A stretch of 64,000 bases of DNA from CAVTWH01 sp963738365 (GCA_963738365.1 CAVTWH010000010.1:1364001-1428000), one strand, 5' to 3'. Shown: positions 23,112 to 32,352, counted from the stretch's first letter. Numbers and translations: made by a program. The notes: generated by a model from the letters alone, not told the origin.

Positions 23112-24092
23112 TCAGGGGAGACGTGGGCTGTCCTGGTCATGGAGAGCGACCGCGGCGGTGTGGCTGCCGGTGGTGCGTTCGGTACTGGCCAGGTCGAAGT
23201 ATGCGTCGGCCCGCCGCTGTACTGTGGCGGCGCTCACCAGGCCGGCTGCCAGTAGTAGCGCCAGGCCGGCGGTCAGTAACCGGCGCGGGGGTGCCGGCGG
23301 AGCGAGCAGTGCCCGTACCCGTTGCGGGATTTCCCCGCCTGTGGCCGCCGGTGCCGGGTGCCGGTGGGAGGTGGCTGCGGTGATGTGCAGGGCTGCGCGG
23401 GCGACTGCGCGGGCGGCGAGTTCCCGGTCGCCGACCCGGCTGGCGGCGTACTCGTCGGCCCATCGTTCGGTGGCCTGTACGGTGGCGCGGGCCACTGCGC
23501 GCAGCATCGGGTTGGCCGCGGCGCATAGCTCCACCAGTAGCACCCACCAGGCGTGCCGGTAGCGCAGGTGGGCCGCCTCGTGGGCGAACAGCACTCGCTG
23601 TTCGTCGGCGTGCAGGGCGCTGAGGAGTCCGGTGGTGACCACGATCCGGCCGCCGCCGGCTGGGGTGGCGTACGCCTGCGGCTGGTCACTGCGTACCACT
23701 ACCACCTGCTGCCCGGGTGCCACCGGCTGGAGTTGGCGGCAGTAGCGGTGCAGCCTGGCCAGGCCGATGGCGCGCCGGAGGGCGGCTCGGCTGCCGAGCG
23801 TCGCGGCGGTCAGCAGCAGCGCGCCGCAGCCGGCGGCCAGCCAGATCGGTAGGGGGTCGCTGTGGCGCAGGTCGGGCCGGGACCATTCGCCGAGCGCCGC
23901 GACCGGCGGCAGCTGTGCCAGTGCGGTGGCTGCGGCGAGGCCGAGGACGAGGACGGGTACCCCGGTCGTGATCAGCGCGCCGATGGTGAGTAGCGCGGTG
24001 GCTGTGCGGGGTGGCAGCATCGGCGCCCGGCGGGGGGCGTAGCCGGCGAAAGCCGCGGTCAGCAGCAGAGCGAGCAGCAGGGCTGCGCTCAT
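23112..24092 (-). CDS. M56-family membrane metallopeptidase (BlaR1-like)
   Basis: 326 residues. Hydrophobic N-terminal segments are followed by the zinc motif HEAAH at 171-175 and a downstream WADEYAAS glutamate, as in M56/BlaR1 enzymes. A penicillin-binding sensor domain is missing, so this is the short peptidase form. Its ATG overlaps the BlaI-type repressor stop by 4 bp. By analogy it would cleave the repressor to induce the genes it controls; the signal is unknown. Confidence 0.9.
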   Translation of the reverse strand: MSAALLLALLLTAAFAGYAPRRAPMLPPRTATALLTIGALITTGVPVLVLGLAAATALAQLPPVAALGEWSRPDLRHSDPLPIWLAAGCGALLLTAATLGSRAALRRAIGLARLHRYCRQLQPVAPGQQVVVVRSDQPQAYATPAGGGRIVVTTGLLSALHADEQRVLFAHEAAHLRYRHAWWVLLVELCAAANPMLRAVARATVQATERWADEYAASRVGDRELAARAVARAALHITAATSHRHPAPAATGGEIPQRVRALLAPPAPPRRLLTAGLALLLAAGLVSAATVQRRADAYFDLASTERTTGSHTAAVALHDQDSPRLP

Positions 24093-24463
24093 CCGGCGTC
24101 CCGGCCGGTCGGGTCCTGCAGGAGTTGGGCGACGATCGCCTCGTCGTCGGGGGATAGCGCCCGCACGAAGCGGGACAGCACCTGCGCCCGGTTCTCGCCG
24201 GTGTCCAGGAGTCGGCGCATCCGGCGGGCGGTGACCTCGGCTTCGTCGCCGACCGGCTGGTAGGCGAAGGCCCGACCGACCCGGGTGCGGCGTACCGCGT
24301 CCTTGTCGTGGAGTCGGGACAGCACTGTCATGACGGTGGTGTAGGCCAGGTCCTCGCGCAGGGCGTCACGTACCTGGGCCGGCGTCAGCGGACCGCGGGC
24401 GGCCTCGAGTACCGCGATGACCTCCTGCTCCAGGGTGCCCCGGGGGCGTCGCCTGTCGTCCAC
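24089..24463 (-). CDS. BlaI/MecI-type repressor
   Basis: 124 residues. The winged helix with LEQEVIAVLEAARGPLTPAQV and AYTTVMTVLSRLHDKDAV is typical of BlaI, followed by a C-terminal dimerisation helix set. The GTG at 24463 has GGAGG eight bases upstream. It forms an operon with the M56 peptidase. Four half-sites of its likely operator lie just upstream, between it and the divergent DedA operon. Confidence 0.93.
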   Translation of the reverse strand: MDDRRRPRGTLEQEVIAVLEAARGPLTPAQVRDALREDLAYTTVMTVLSRLHDKDAVRRTRVGRAFAYQPVGDEAEVTARRMRRLLDTGENRAQVLSRFVRALSPDDEAIVAQLLQDPTGRDAG

Positions 24464-24485
24464 CAGTCACGCCTCCACGAACCGG

Positions 24486-24534
24486 CTACTACCAACAAAG
24501 TAGTAGTCCATGCTACTACTAGCTGTCGTAGTAG
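24486..24534. promoter_or_regulatory. Array of four alternating BlaI-like half-sites
   Basis: CTACTAC (24486-24492), GTAGTAG (24500-24506), CTACTAC (24513-24519) and GTAGTAG (24528-24534) alternate with spacers of 7, 6 and 8 nt, so any two neighbours form a dyad. The core agrees with TACTAC/GTAGTA operators of BlaI repressors. It lies between the divergent blaI and DedA genes. Confidence 0.8.
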
Positions 24535-24655
24535 CGAGCGAAATGCTACCCGGGGAAGGGCGGTGGGGCATGACGGCACGGGTCGTGATCGAGTCGGGCA
24601 GCGTCGGCGACACTACAGCCTGTAGGGTTGACGGGCCGAACAGAGGACCGACCCC

Positions 24656-25360
24656 GTGACCACTGTGCTTGCCGTCAGCCCGCTGGACCCTGCGGGGCTG
24701 TTGCGCACCTTCGGGCTGATCGGTGTCTGCCTGATCATCTTTGCCGAGACTGGGCTGTTGATCGGTTTCTTCCTGCCCGGGGACTCGTTGCTGTTCCTGG
24801 CCGGGGTGGCCGCCTCCCCGGTGGCTCTGGACATCGTCGGAACCCGGCTGCCGCTGGCGCCGATGCTGGTCGCGGTCCCGGTGTCGGCCATCGCCGGTGC
24901 CCAGGTCGGGTACCTGCTCGGCGCCCGCGGTGGCCGTCGGCTGTTCCAGCGCCCCGACGCCCGGCTGTTCAAGGCCGAGTACGTGGACCGGGCGGAGGCG
25001 TACTTCGTCCGGTACGGGCCGGCCAAGGCCGTGCTGCTGGCCCGGTTCGTCCCGGTGGTGCGGACTTTCCTCAACCCGGTCGCCGGGGTACTGCGGATGC
25101 CGGTGCGCCGGTTCGCGCTGTGGAACGTGATCGGTGGGCTGGCCTGGTGTGACGGGGTACTGCTGGCCGGCTACCTGTCGGCGCGCAAACTGCGCGACAC
25201 CGTGGGGGCCGCCAACATCGACAGGTACCTGCTCCCCGCGGTCGCCGTGATCGTGCTGATCTCCGTACTACCGCTGGTCGTCGAGGTGGTACGCGGCCGG
25301 CGCCGGGCCCGACGCGCGGCAGCCGACAATCCGTCCCGGAAAGGAGTGGACCCCCGGTGA
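24656..25360 (+). CDS. DedA-family membrane protein
   Basis: 234 residues with 5-6 membrane segments. Family motifs are FAETGLLIGFFLPGDSLLFLAG and FVPVVRTFLNPVAGVLRMP. DedA proteins include recently recognised undecaprenyl-phosphate flippases. Its stop overlaps the UppP GTG by 4 bp, so it is coupled to the pyrophosphatase that makes undecaprenyl phosphate. A flippase role is therefore well supported by context. The start is a GTG with a moderate ribosome site. The BlaI half-site array upstream suggests induction by cell-wall stress. Confidence 0.9.
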   Translation: MTTVLAVSPLDPAGLLRTFGLIGVCLIIFAETGLLIGFFLPGDSLLFLAGVAASPVALDIVGTRLPLAPMLVAVPVSAIAGAQVGYLLGARGGRRLFQRPDARLFKAEYVDRAEAYFVRYGPAKAVLLARFVPVVRTFLNPVAGVLRMPVRRFALWNVIGGLAWCDGVLLAGYLSARKLRDTVGAANIDRYLLPAVAVIVLISVLPLVVEVVRGRRRARRAAADNPSRKGVDPR

Positions 25361-26358
25361 GTGGCCACCTGAGCTACCTCGAAGCCATCGCCATCGGCGC
25401 CCTGCAGGGCGTGACGGAACTGTTCCCGGTCTCCAGCCTGGGCCACAGCGTGCTCATCCCAGCACTGATCGGCGGCTCGTGGGGCCGCGACCTCAACGTC
25501 TCCAGCCCCGAGTCGCCCTACCTGGCGTTCATCGTGGGGCTGCACGTGGCCACCGCGCTGGCCCTGCTGGTGTTCTTCTGGCGCGACTGGGTACGCATCG
25601 TGCGCGGCTTCGCCACCTCCGTGCGCCACCGCCGGGTACACACCGCCGACGAACGGCTCGCCTGGATGATCGTGCTGGGCACCATCCCGGTCGGCATCAC
25701 CGGCCTGCTGCTGGAGCACACCTTCCGCACCGTGCTCGGCCGGCCGATCCCCGCCGCCGTCTTCCTCACCGTCAACGGCGCCGTGCTCTACGGCGCCGAG
25801 GTCCTGCGCCGCCGAGCCGCCCTAGCGCCAGCCGCCGCCCAGCGGGTCGCGGCCGGCATCTACCGCTCCTCGACCGCCACCAGCGCCCCGGCTCCGGCCG
25901 CCTCCCCGGACGAGGTCGCCGCCGCCGAGGACGCCGCCGCGGGCGCCGACGCCGATATCGCCTCGGACCGGCGTATCGCCGGGCGCTCCTTCCTCACCAG
26001 TACCCTCGTCGCCAGTGCGCAGGTCCTGGCGCTGCTGCCCGGCATCAGCCGGTCCGGCGTGACCATGGCGGCCGGCCTGACCGCCAAGATGTCGCACGAG
26101 GACAGCGCCCGGTTCTCGTTCCTGCTCGCCACCCCGGTCATCCTGGCGGCGGGGGTACTGAAGCTGCCCGACCTGGCCGGGCCGCTCGGCGCGGGCATCC
26201 ACGGGCAGGTACTGGCCGGCAGCCTCGCCTCCGGCGTGTGCGCCTACCTGTCGGTGCGGTTCCTCACCCGCTGGTTCACCACCCGCACGCTGACCCCCTT
26301 CGCGATCTACTGCGTCGCCGCCGGAGTGTTCAGCCTGGTAGTACTGACACTGCGATGA
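25357..26358 (+). CDS. uppP: Undecaprenyl-diphosphatase
   Basis: 333 residues, longer than the usual ~270 of UppP/BacA. It removes a phosphate from undecaprenyl diphosphate, releasing the carrier for peptidoglycan synthesis. Motifs are QGVTELFPVSSLGHSV at the N-terminus and LLPGISRSGVTMAAG. The extra length is an Ala/Asp-rich insert (about residues 165-210, ASPDEVAAAEDAAAGADA) between membrane segments. It overlaps both neighbours by 4 bp. High activity of this protein can give bacitracin tolerance. Confidence 0.93.
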   Translation: MSGHLSYLEAIAIGALQGVTELFPVSSLGHSVLIPALIGGSWGRDLNVSSPESPYLAFIVGLHVATALALLVFFWRDWVRIVRGFATSVRHRRVHTADERLAWMIVLGTIPVGITGLLLEHTFRTVLGRPIPAAVFLTVNGAVLYGAEVLRRRAALAPAAAQRVAAGIYRSSTATSAPAPAASPDEVAAAEDAAAGADADIASDRRIAGRSFLTSTLVASAQVLALLPGISRSGVTMAAGLTAKMSHEDSARFSFLLATPVILAAGVLKLPDLAGPLGAGIHGQVLAGSLASGVCAYLSVRFLTRWFTTRTLTPFAIYCVAAGVFSLVVLTLR

Positions 26359-27284
26359 AGCGGCAGCTGCGCCACCTGGCCGGGCTGGCCCTCGCGGTCA
26401 GCCTGGCCGGCGTCGCCTGCTCCACGCCGACCCCGACACCGACCCCGTCCGCCCCGCCCGCCGGCTCCGGCGTCACCGGGCCGGCCACTACCGGCTCGCC
26501 CGCCACCGCGCCGGCCCGGCCCTCCACCGGCGGCGCGCCCCCCGACCATGTCGTCATCGTGGTCTTCGAGAACAAGGACTACAACCAGCTCGACAGCGGG
26601 AACGCGCCCTACCTCACCGGCCTGGCCGACCACTCCGCCGTCTACACCAACCTGCACGCCATCACCCACCCGAGCCAACCCAACTACCTCGCCCTGTTCT
26701 CCGGCTCCACCCAGGGCGTCACCAACGACCACTGCCCGGTCCGGCTGCACGCACAAGCCAACCTCGGCCGGCAACTCCTGGACACCGGGCGCAGCTTCGT
26801 CGGCTACTCCGAAGCACTGCCCACCCCCGGCTTCACCGGCTGCACCCACGGGCGGTACGCCGCCAAACACAACCCGTGGGTCGACTTCGACAACCTGCCA
26901 CCCGAGGTCAACCAGCCCGCCACCGCGCTACCGTCCGACTTCTCCGCACTGCCCACGGTGTCCTTCCTCATCCCGGACCTGTGCAACGACATGCACGACT
27001 GCCCGATCGCCACCGGAGACGCCTGGGCCCAACGGGTACTCGACCCGTACGTCAGGTGGGCCGCCACCCACCACAGCGCACTCATCGTGACCTTCGACGA
27101 GGACAACGGCACCCCACAGAACCGGATCTTCACCCTCCTCGCCGGCGCCGCCGTCCCGACCGGCCACTACAACCAGCCCTTGACCCTCTACAGCCTGCTC
27201 GGCGCCGTCGAGCACTGGTACGACCTACCGCTACTCGCCGCCGCCGCCACCGCACCAGTGATGACCCCGACCTGGACCGGCTGA
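26355..27284 (+). CDS. Lipoprotein phosphoesterase (PF04185-type)
   Basis: 309 residues. A lipoprotein signal ends at SLAGVACS, then a Pro/Thr linker and a catalytic domain of the phospholipase C/acid phosphatase family. Motifs include VIVVFENKDYNQL, HPSQPNYLALFSGS and VTFDEDN near the end. It should hydrolyse phosphate esters outside the membrane. The ATG overlaps the UppP stop by 4 bp, making a three-gene operon with DedA. A role in lipid-phosphate turnover fits, but the substrate is unknown. Confidence 0.85.
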   Translation: MKRQLRHLAGLALAVSLAGVACSTPTPTPTPSAPPAGSGVTGPATTGSPATAPARPSTGGAPPDHVVIVVFENKDYNQLDSGNAPYLTGLADHSAVYTNLHAITHPSQPNYLALFSGSTQGVTNDHCPVRLHAQANLGRQLLDTGRSFVGYSEALPTPGFTGCTHGRYAAKHNPWVDFDNLPPEVNQPATALPSDFSALPTVSFLIPDLCNDMHDCPIATGDAWAQRVLDPYVRWAATHHSALIVTFDEDNGTPQNRIFTLLAGAAVPTGHYNQPLTLYSLLGAVEHWYDLPLLAAAATAPVMTPTWTG

Positions 27285-27548
27285 ACCAGACAGCTGTGGC
27301 GCCCTACGCGACAAGTGCCTGCCGCATCCCCGGCACAGGTGTTGTCCCGCTTCATCGGCCTCCACCGCATACCGCACCAGCAGCTACCAGCACAGCGGGG
27401 CAGCTGTGGGTATCCGAGCGGATGTGCAGGGTAAGGAAAAGGGGGCGGCCAGGCGCGTGGCATCTTCCGCAAACCAGTCGGGCGACTTAGCGTCGCGGTG
27501 TCCGCTCGACCGAACTCGGCGGACGTCGTCCACCGACTGGAGGTACCT

Positions 27549-29456
27549 ATGCGCAAGCGCGCTCTAGGTGGGGCGGTACTGGCGGTCACGGCTGTGGTCG
27601 CGGGACTGGTTCCCGCCACCGCGGCCCAGGCCGAACCCTCGACGAAGGCGATCGCCAACTCAACCCCGGGCTGGCTGGCCCACGGCAAGAAGCTCGGCGC
27701 CGCCCCGACCTCGGCCCCGGTCGCAGCGCGTGTCTACCTCGGACCCAACGGCGGACTGAGCGCCCTGACCGCGGCGGCGTATGCGGTCTCGACTCCGGGG
27801 AGCGCCACCTACCACCAGTACCTCACGGCCCAGCAGTTCCATGCGAAGTACGACGCCCCGGACACGACAGTCAAGGCGGTCAAGGACTGGCTGGGCGCCG
27901 CCGGATTCAAGATCACAAAGACGGAGGCCAGCAACCGGTACGTCGACGTGGCCGGCACTGTGGCGAACGCCCAGGCGGCGTTCGGCGTCCAGATCGGCGC
28001 CTACAGCCACGACGGGCTGACTGTTCAGGCGCCGGTGGGCGCCCTCACCGCCCCGGCGACGCTCGGCGACGCGGTCGTCGCCGTCGACGGTGTCGACACC
28101 ACGCCCAGCGTGGTCGCGCCGAAGAGCCAGAAGCCGGCGCCGCCGCCGACGCTGTTCAAGAACGCCCAGCCGTGCTCGGCCTACTATGGCGAGAAGGTCG
28201 ACACCGCCGAGCCGTTCGACGGGGCCGCGCTGCCGTACGCGGTGTGCGGGTACAACGCCAACCAGCTGCGCGGCGCGTACGCCGGTAGCTCGACGCTGAC
28301 CGGCTCGGGCGTGACGGTGGCCATCACCGACGCGTACGCCTCACCGACCATGCTCAGCGACGCGAAGGCGTACTTCTCCGGAAAGGGTGGCGGGCAGGCG
28401 TTCCGCTCCTCGCAGTACTCCGAGAGCCTGCCCCACGCGTTCACCCGGGTGAACGACGGCCCGCACCAGTGCGGTGAGAACGGGTGGTACGGCGAGGAGA
28501 CGCTCGACGTCGAGGCGGTGCACGCGATCGCACCGGGCGCCGACATCCGCTACTACGCGGCGGCCAGCTGCTACGACCGCGACTTCCTCGACACGTTCAG
28601 CCGGATCAACGACGAGAACAGGGCGAAGGTCGTCTCGAACTCCTGGGGTGACGCCGGTGACTCGGTCAAGCCGGCAACCCTGGGCGCCTATGAACTCGCG
28701 TTCGCCCAGGGTGCGCTCGAAGGCATCAGCTACCTGTTCTCCTCCGGCGACGACGGCGACGACACGACGGTCGACGGCTACCCGACACCGCAGACCGACT
28801 ACCCCGCCTCGGATCCGCTCGTCACCGGGGTCGGTGGCACGTCCACCGCGATCGGAGTCAACAACTCCCTCGGCGGTATGACCGGCTGGTCGACCAACAA
28901 GTGGAGTCGGGACGCAACGACCGGCACCTGGGTGAACCCCACCTACCTCTACGGTGCCGGTGGCGGCGAATCGAAGAACATCGCCCGGCCGCCGTACCAG
29001 CCGGGATCGGGTGGACGCCTGGTGCCGGACGTGGCGATGGACGCCGACCCGACGACCGGCATGCTCATCGGTGAGACGCAGACGAACCCGTACACCGGCG
29101 CCGTCGTCTTCGACTACTACCGCATCGGCGGCACGAGCCTGGCCTCGCCGCTGTTCGCGGGGATGGTCGCCCTGCGGATCCAGAAGACAGGTCACGGCCA
29201 GGCGCTGATCAGCCCGTCGATCTGGACGAGCCACGGCGCCGGGTTCCGGGACGTGACCGGTGACCTCGCCGACGCGGGCAACGTCCGGGTCGACTACGCC
29301 GACGGCGTGGACGGCGAAGGCGCGCCCGGCCAATTCCTGCACAGCGTGCGTACGTTCGGTGCCACCTTCGGCACCAGTCAGCGCACCACCACCGGCTGGG
29401 ATGACCTGACCGGCTTCGGCGTGCCGACCGTCGCCTGGTTCGATCCTGCCAACTGA
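27549..29456 (+). CDS. Sedolisin (S53) family secreted protease
   Basis: 635 residues with a signal peptide, a pro-kumamolisin activation domain (about 50-210; YHQYLTAQQF) and an S53 catalytic domain. The Glu and Asp of the triad are in GEETLDVEAVHAIAPG around residue 317-320, and the Ser is in GGTSLASPLF near 530; SNSWGD and the final GFGVPT are also typical. These are acid-active serine-carboxyl endopeptidases activated by loss of the pro-domain. It stands alone, with a terminator just downstream. Confidence 0.93.
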   Translation: MRKRALGGAVLAVTAVVAGLVPATAAQAEPSTKAIANSTPGWLAHGKKLGAAPTSAPVAARVYLGPNGGLSALTAAAYAVSTPGSATYHQYLTAQQFHAKYDAPDTTVKAVKDWLGAAGFKITKTEASNRYVDVAGTVANAQAAFGVQIGAYSHDGLTVQAPVGALTAPATLGDAVVAVDGVDTTPSVVAPKSQKPAPPPTLFKNAQPCSAYYGEKVDTAEPFDGAALPYAVCGYNANQLRGAYAGSSTLTGSGVTVAITDAYASPTMLSDAKAYFSGKGGGQAFRSSQYSESLPHAFTRVNDGPHQCGENGWYGEETLDVEAVHAIAPGADIRYYAAASCYDRDFLDTFSRINDENRAKVVSNSWGDAGDSVKPATLGAYELAFAQGALEGISYLFSSGDDGDDTTVDGYPTPQTDYPASDPLVTGVGGTSTAIGVNNSLGGMTGWSTNKWSRDATTGTWVNPTYLYGAGGGESKNIARPPYQPGSGGRLVPDVAMDADPTTGMLIGETQTNPYTGAVVFDYYRIGGTSLASPLFAGMVALRIQKTGHGQALISPSIWTSHGAGFRDVTGDLADAGNVRVDYADGVDGEGAPGQFLHSVRTFGATFGTSQRTTTGWDDLTGFGVPTVAWFDPAN

Positions 29457-29463
29457 GTCACGC

Positions 29464-29502
29464 GACAGGGGGCGGGCTGCTCCGGCGGCCCGCCCCCTTG
29501 TC
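29464..29502 (+). terminator. Hairpin after S53 protease
   Basis: An 11-bp GC stem closed by further pairs across a one-base bulge, with a loop of about 10 nt, begins 8 bp after the protease stop and contains a C-run then TTGTC. It is likely an intrinsic terminator. Confidence 0.7.
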
Positions 29503-29587
29503 ACGTCTGGGCAGCCTCAATCGACGGCCGGCCGATTGTGCGTGGACAGTCAATCCGGGCGGGGGCCAGCCGTCGAAGAATGGGCCC

Positions 29588-30553
29588 ATGCGCTTGTTGT
29601 ATGACACGGCGAACGTGCAACTCCCCGACCGTTTCGAGCACTACCGTGACGGCGCCGCCAGGGAGCTGGCTCCGGTGGAGGTGCGCGGCCCCGCGCCGAG
29701 GCGGATGTCGGCGAAGATGTCCAGCGGGCCGGTCGGCGACTTCGGTTTCGAGATGTTCACCTGGACGGCGGACACCGAAGTCTTCACGGTACGGACCGAG
29801 CGACTCATCCGGGCCAGCGACCCGGAGCAGTACCGGCTCATCCTGGTCCTCGACGGTGAGATAGATCTGGAGCAGCGCGGTCGGCGGTCCCGGTCCGGGC
29901 CTGATCAGATCGGGCTGTTCGACCTGTCCGTGCCCTGGCGTGCGGTACATCGCCCGGAGACCGGCCCGATGCGGATCGCGATGCTGACGTTCCCGCGCAC
30001 GCTGCTGCCGGCCGATGAGCGCCGCGTCCGTTCGGTCGTCGGTACCTTCATGCCCCCGGAGCTGCCCGGCAGGGATGTCATGCGAAAGCTGCTCGTCAGG
30101 CTCGCCGGTGCCACGGAGCCGGTCGACTACGCCGGTGCTCTGGCCGCATGCACGGTTGGGCTGATCAGCCACTGGCTGGGGCTGCCGGGCGGTCTCACGG
30201 CGCACACGCGAACGCTGCTGCACCGGGCCATGATTCGTGGCGCCATCCGGGCCGAGCTCGGCGACGAGACCCTCGATCCGGGCACCATCGCTCGTGCCGT
30301 CCACATCTCAACCCGGTATCTGCACAAGCTCCTTGAGGGCACCGGATCGACCGCGATGCAACTGGTCAAAGAGTTGCGCCTACAGGAGGGCCGTCGACGG
30401 CTGGAAGATCCCGACCTGACCGCGATCCCGGTCGGACAGATCGCCACGGCCTGCGGGTACCGCTCGCCTGCCCATTTCACGAGGGACTTCGGAGAGGCAT
30501 TCGGCCTGACCCCCACCCAGGCACGCGCTGCGCGCGGCGACGCAGGGAGGTGA
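29588..30553 (+). CDS. AraC-family transcriptional regulator
   Basis: 321 residues. The N-terminal half resembles the AraC ligand-binding AraC_binding_2 type (cupin-like), and two helix-turn-helix units stand at the C-terminus: TIARAVHISTRYLHKLL and GQIATACGYRSPAHFTRDF with the family end FGLTPTQAR. The ATG at 29588 is chosen because it opens a typical N-terminus; the ribosome site is weak. A 56-residue gene follows 2 bp later. Targets are unknown; neighbours are unrelated. Confidence 0.9.
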   Translation: MRLLYDTANVQLPDRFEHYRDGAARELAPVEVRGPAPRRMSAKMSSGPVGDFGFEMFTWTADTEVFTVRTERLIRASDPEQYRLILVLDGEIDLEQRGRRSRSGPDQIGLFDLSVPWRAVHRPETGPMRIAMLTFPRTLLPADERRVRSVVGTFMPPELPGRDVMRKLLVRLAGATEPVDYAGALAACTVGLISHWLGLPGGLTAHTRTLLHRAMIRGAIRAELGDETLDPGTIARAVHISTRYLHKLLEGTGSTAMQLVKELRLQEGRRRLEDPDLTAIPVGQIATACGYRSPAHFTRDFGEAFGLTPTQARAARGDAGR

Positions 30554-30555
30554 CT

Positions 30556-30726
30556 GTGGAACCCGACCACCCACCGCACCCGGACCACCTGCACGTTACC
30601 GTCGCGGTGACCGTGACCCCCCGCCCCGGCTGGCGGACGGTCGGCATCGTCATCGGCGTCCTCCAGGCACCAGAGACCCTGATCCAACTGATCCGACTGG
30701 TGCTACGCGCCGCCGGCCACCAGTGA
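30556..30726 (+). CDS. Small hypothetical protein, 56 residues
   Basis: A GTG at 30556 has GGGAGG five bases upstream and follows the AraC stop by 2 bp, so it should be translated with it. The protein starts MEPDHPPHPDHLHVTV, with five histidines in the first 13 residues, and ends in a hydrophobic/amphipathic stretch IGVLQAPETLIQLIRLVL. It might bind a metal or the membrane. No family is recognised. Confidence 0.6.
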   Translation: MEPDHPPHPDHLHVTVAVTVTPRPGWRTVGIVIGVLQAPETLIQLIRLVLRAAGHQ

Positions 30727-30756
30727 CAAACGCCAGCCCGCAGCTCGACCGAAACA

Positions 30757-30785
30757 TTGACACCTTTCGCTGTCCCGGTGATAGT
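30757..30785 (+). promoter_or_regulatory. Candidate sigma-70-type promoter for hydrolase gene
   Basis: TTGACA at 30757-30762, 17-bp spacer, GATAGT at 30780-30785, leaving a leader of about 180 nt before the ATG at 30976. The -10 box is imperfect. I see nothing else in this gap. Confidence 0.4.
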
Positions 30786-30975
30786 AAGTGGCATCGCTCC
30801 ATCGGGTCTCTGGCCGTTGGCTGGTGTAGCCATCCGGTCGACACCGCCGTCCTCGACCTCTTCGCAGCCGTCGCCGGCCAGCTCGGCCGAAGCCGCCCTG
30901 CACGCCGGCCGCCGTCACAGTCGCCGATGCGCCACACCCGGGGAAGCGCCGTACCGGCACGCCCTTGGAGGGTGA

Positions 30976-32274
30976 ATGAGAAAACGAACCACAGTCAGCG
31001 CTGGGCTGGCGGCCGCCGTCGTCGCAGTCGCTACCGCGGTCATGGTGTTCGGTGCGACCTCGGCCGACGCCGCGGTCGGCGGCTCCGGCCCCTATCCGGC
31101 CGACTACGAAACCGCGAGCACCCTACCCAACCACACGATCTACCGCCCGCAGAACCTTCCGGCCGAACGTATGCCCGTGTTCGTCTGGGGAAACGGCGGC
31201 TGCTCGGGCAACGGCCTGGACCAGCAGAACTTCCTGCGCGAGATTGCCTCCTACGGCTTCCTGGCCATCGCCAACGGCGCTCCCGGCGGCTCCGGCAGCA
31301 CCAACTCCACGATGCACACCGCGTCCATCGACTGGGCCGTGGCGGAGAACAGCCGGCAGGGCAGCAAGTACTACGGAAAGATCGACACCTCGAAGATCGC
31401 CGTGGCCGGCTGGTCGTGCGGCGGGTTGGAGGCCTACGCCGTCTCCAACGACCCGCGGATCACCACCACCGCCATCTTCAGCAGCGGGCTGCTCAACGAC
31501 GCCGATGACTACCAGCTGGCGCGACTGACCAAGCCGATCGCCTACTTCATCGGCGGAACCAGCGACATCGCCTACCCGAACGCCATCGACGACTGGAACA
31601 AGTTGCCGGCCGGACTGCCCGCCTTCATGGGCAACCTCAACGTCGGCCACGGCGGGACCTACGGCCAGACCAACGGCGGCGAGTTCGGCCGCGTCGCGGT
31701 GCTCTACCTCAAGTGGCGCCTGAAGGGCGATCTCACCGCCGGCACCAACTTCGTCGGCCCCAACTGCGGGCTGTGCAACACCCAGTGGCAGGTGCAGCAG
31801 AAGAACCTCACCCTCGGCGACACCCCGCCGAGTAGTCCGCCACCCAGCAGCCCGCCGCCGAGCAGCCCACCGCCCAGCAGCCCGCCGCCGGGCGCCACCG
31901 GTCCGATCCGCGGGATGGGCTCGAACCGTTGCCTGGACGTCAACGGGCGCAGTCAGTCCGACGGGACGCTCGTGCAGATCTGGGACTGCAACAGCGGTGC
32001 CAACCAGATCTGGACGGCGACTTCGAGCAACCAGCTGACCGTGTACGGCAGTAAATGCCTCGACGCCTCGGGCACTGCCGCGGGTACCCGGGTCCAGATC
32101 TGGACCTGCCACGGCGGAGCCAACCAGCAATGGCGGATCAACGCCGACGGCACCATCACCGGCGTTCAGTCCGGCCTGTGTCTGGACGTGACCGGCCAAG
32201 GGACAGCCAACGGCACGGCAGTGGTGCTGTGGACGTGTCACGGCGGCAGCAACCAGCGCTGGACTCGATCCTGA
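30976..32274 (+). CDS. Secreted alpha/beta hydrolase with CBM13 lectin domain
   Basis: 432 residues. A signal peptide ends near SADAAVG. The alpha/beta hydrolase domain has the nucleophile elbow GWSCGG (about residue 151) and a HGGTYG region that may hold the catalytic His. A Pro/Ser linker follows (about 284-305), then a ricin-type CBM13 domain with three QxW-type repeats (NQIWTA, NQQWRI, NQRWTR). It should be an extracellular esterase or related hydrolase anchored to a polysaccharide. GGAGGGTGA precedes the ATG. The substrate is unknown. Confidence 0.88.
   Translation: MRKRTTVSAGLAAAVVAVATAVMVFGATSADAAVGGSGPYPADYETASTLPNHTIYRPQNLPAERMPVFVWGNGGCSGNGLDQQNFLREIASYGFLAIANGAPGGSGSTNSTMHTASIDWAVAENSRQGSKYYGKIDTSKIAVAGWSCGGLEAYAVSNDPRITTTAIFSSGLLNDADDYQLARLTKPIAYFIGGTSDIAYPNAIDDWNKLPAGLPAFMGNLNVGHGGTYGQTNGGEFGRVAVLYLKWRLKGDLTAGTNFVGPNCGLCNTQWQVQQKNLTLGDTPPSSPPPSSPPPSSPPPSSPPPGATGPIRGMGSNRCLDVNGRSQSDGTLVQIWDCNSGANQIWTATSSNQLTVYGSKCLDASGTAAGTRVQIWTCHGGANQQWRINADGTITGVQSGLCLDVTGQGTANGTAVVLWTCHGGSNQRWTRS
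31825..31890 (+). repeat. Pro/Ser linker repeat, 15-bp unit
   Basis: About four imperfect 15-bp units encode PPPSS, joining the hydrolase and lectin domains. The repeat may vary in number by slippage. Confidence 0.85.
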
Positions 32275-32310
32275 CCGGCGACTGAGAGCACGGGTCGGCG
32301 ACACCGACCA

Positions 32311-32352
32311 CCGGGAGGCTGGGAGTCCCGAACAGGATTCCCAGCCTCCCGG
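32311..32352. terminator. Bidirectional hairpin between hydrolase and methyltransferase
   Basis: A perfect 14-bp stem (arms 32311-32324 and 32339-32352) with a 14-nt loop lies between convergent stops at 32274 and 32417. Confidence 0.7.

Noticed and set aside
31825..31890. Short repeats as a CRISPR-like array
   Set aside because: Units are 15 bp, in frame, and encode a Pro/Ser linker with no spacers.
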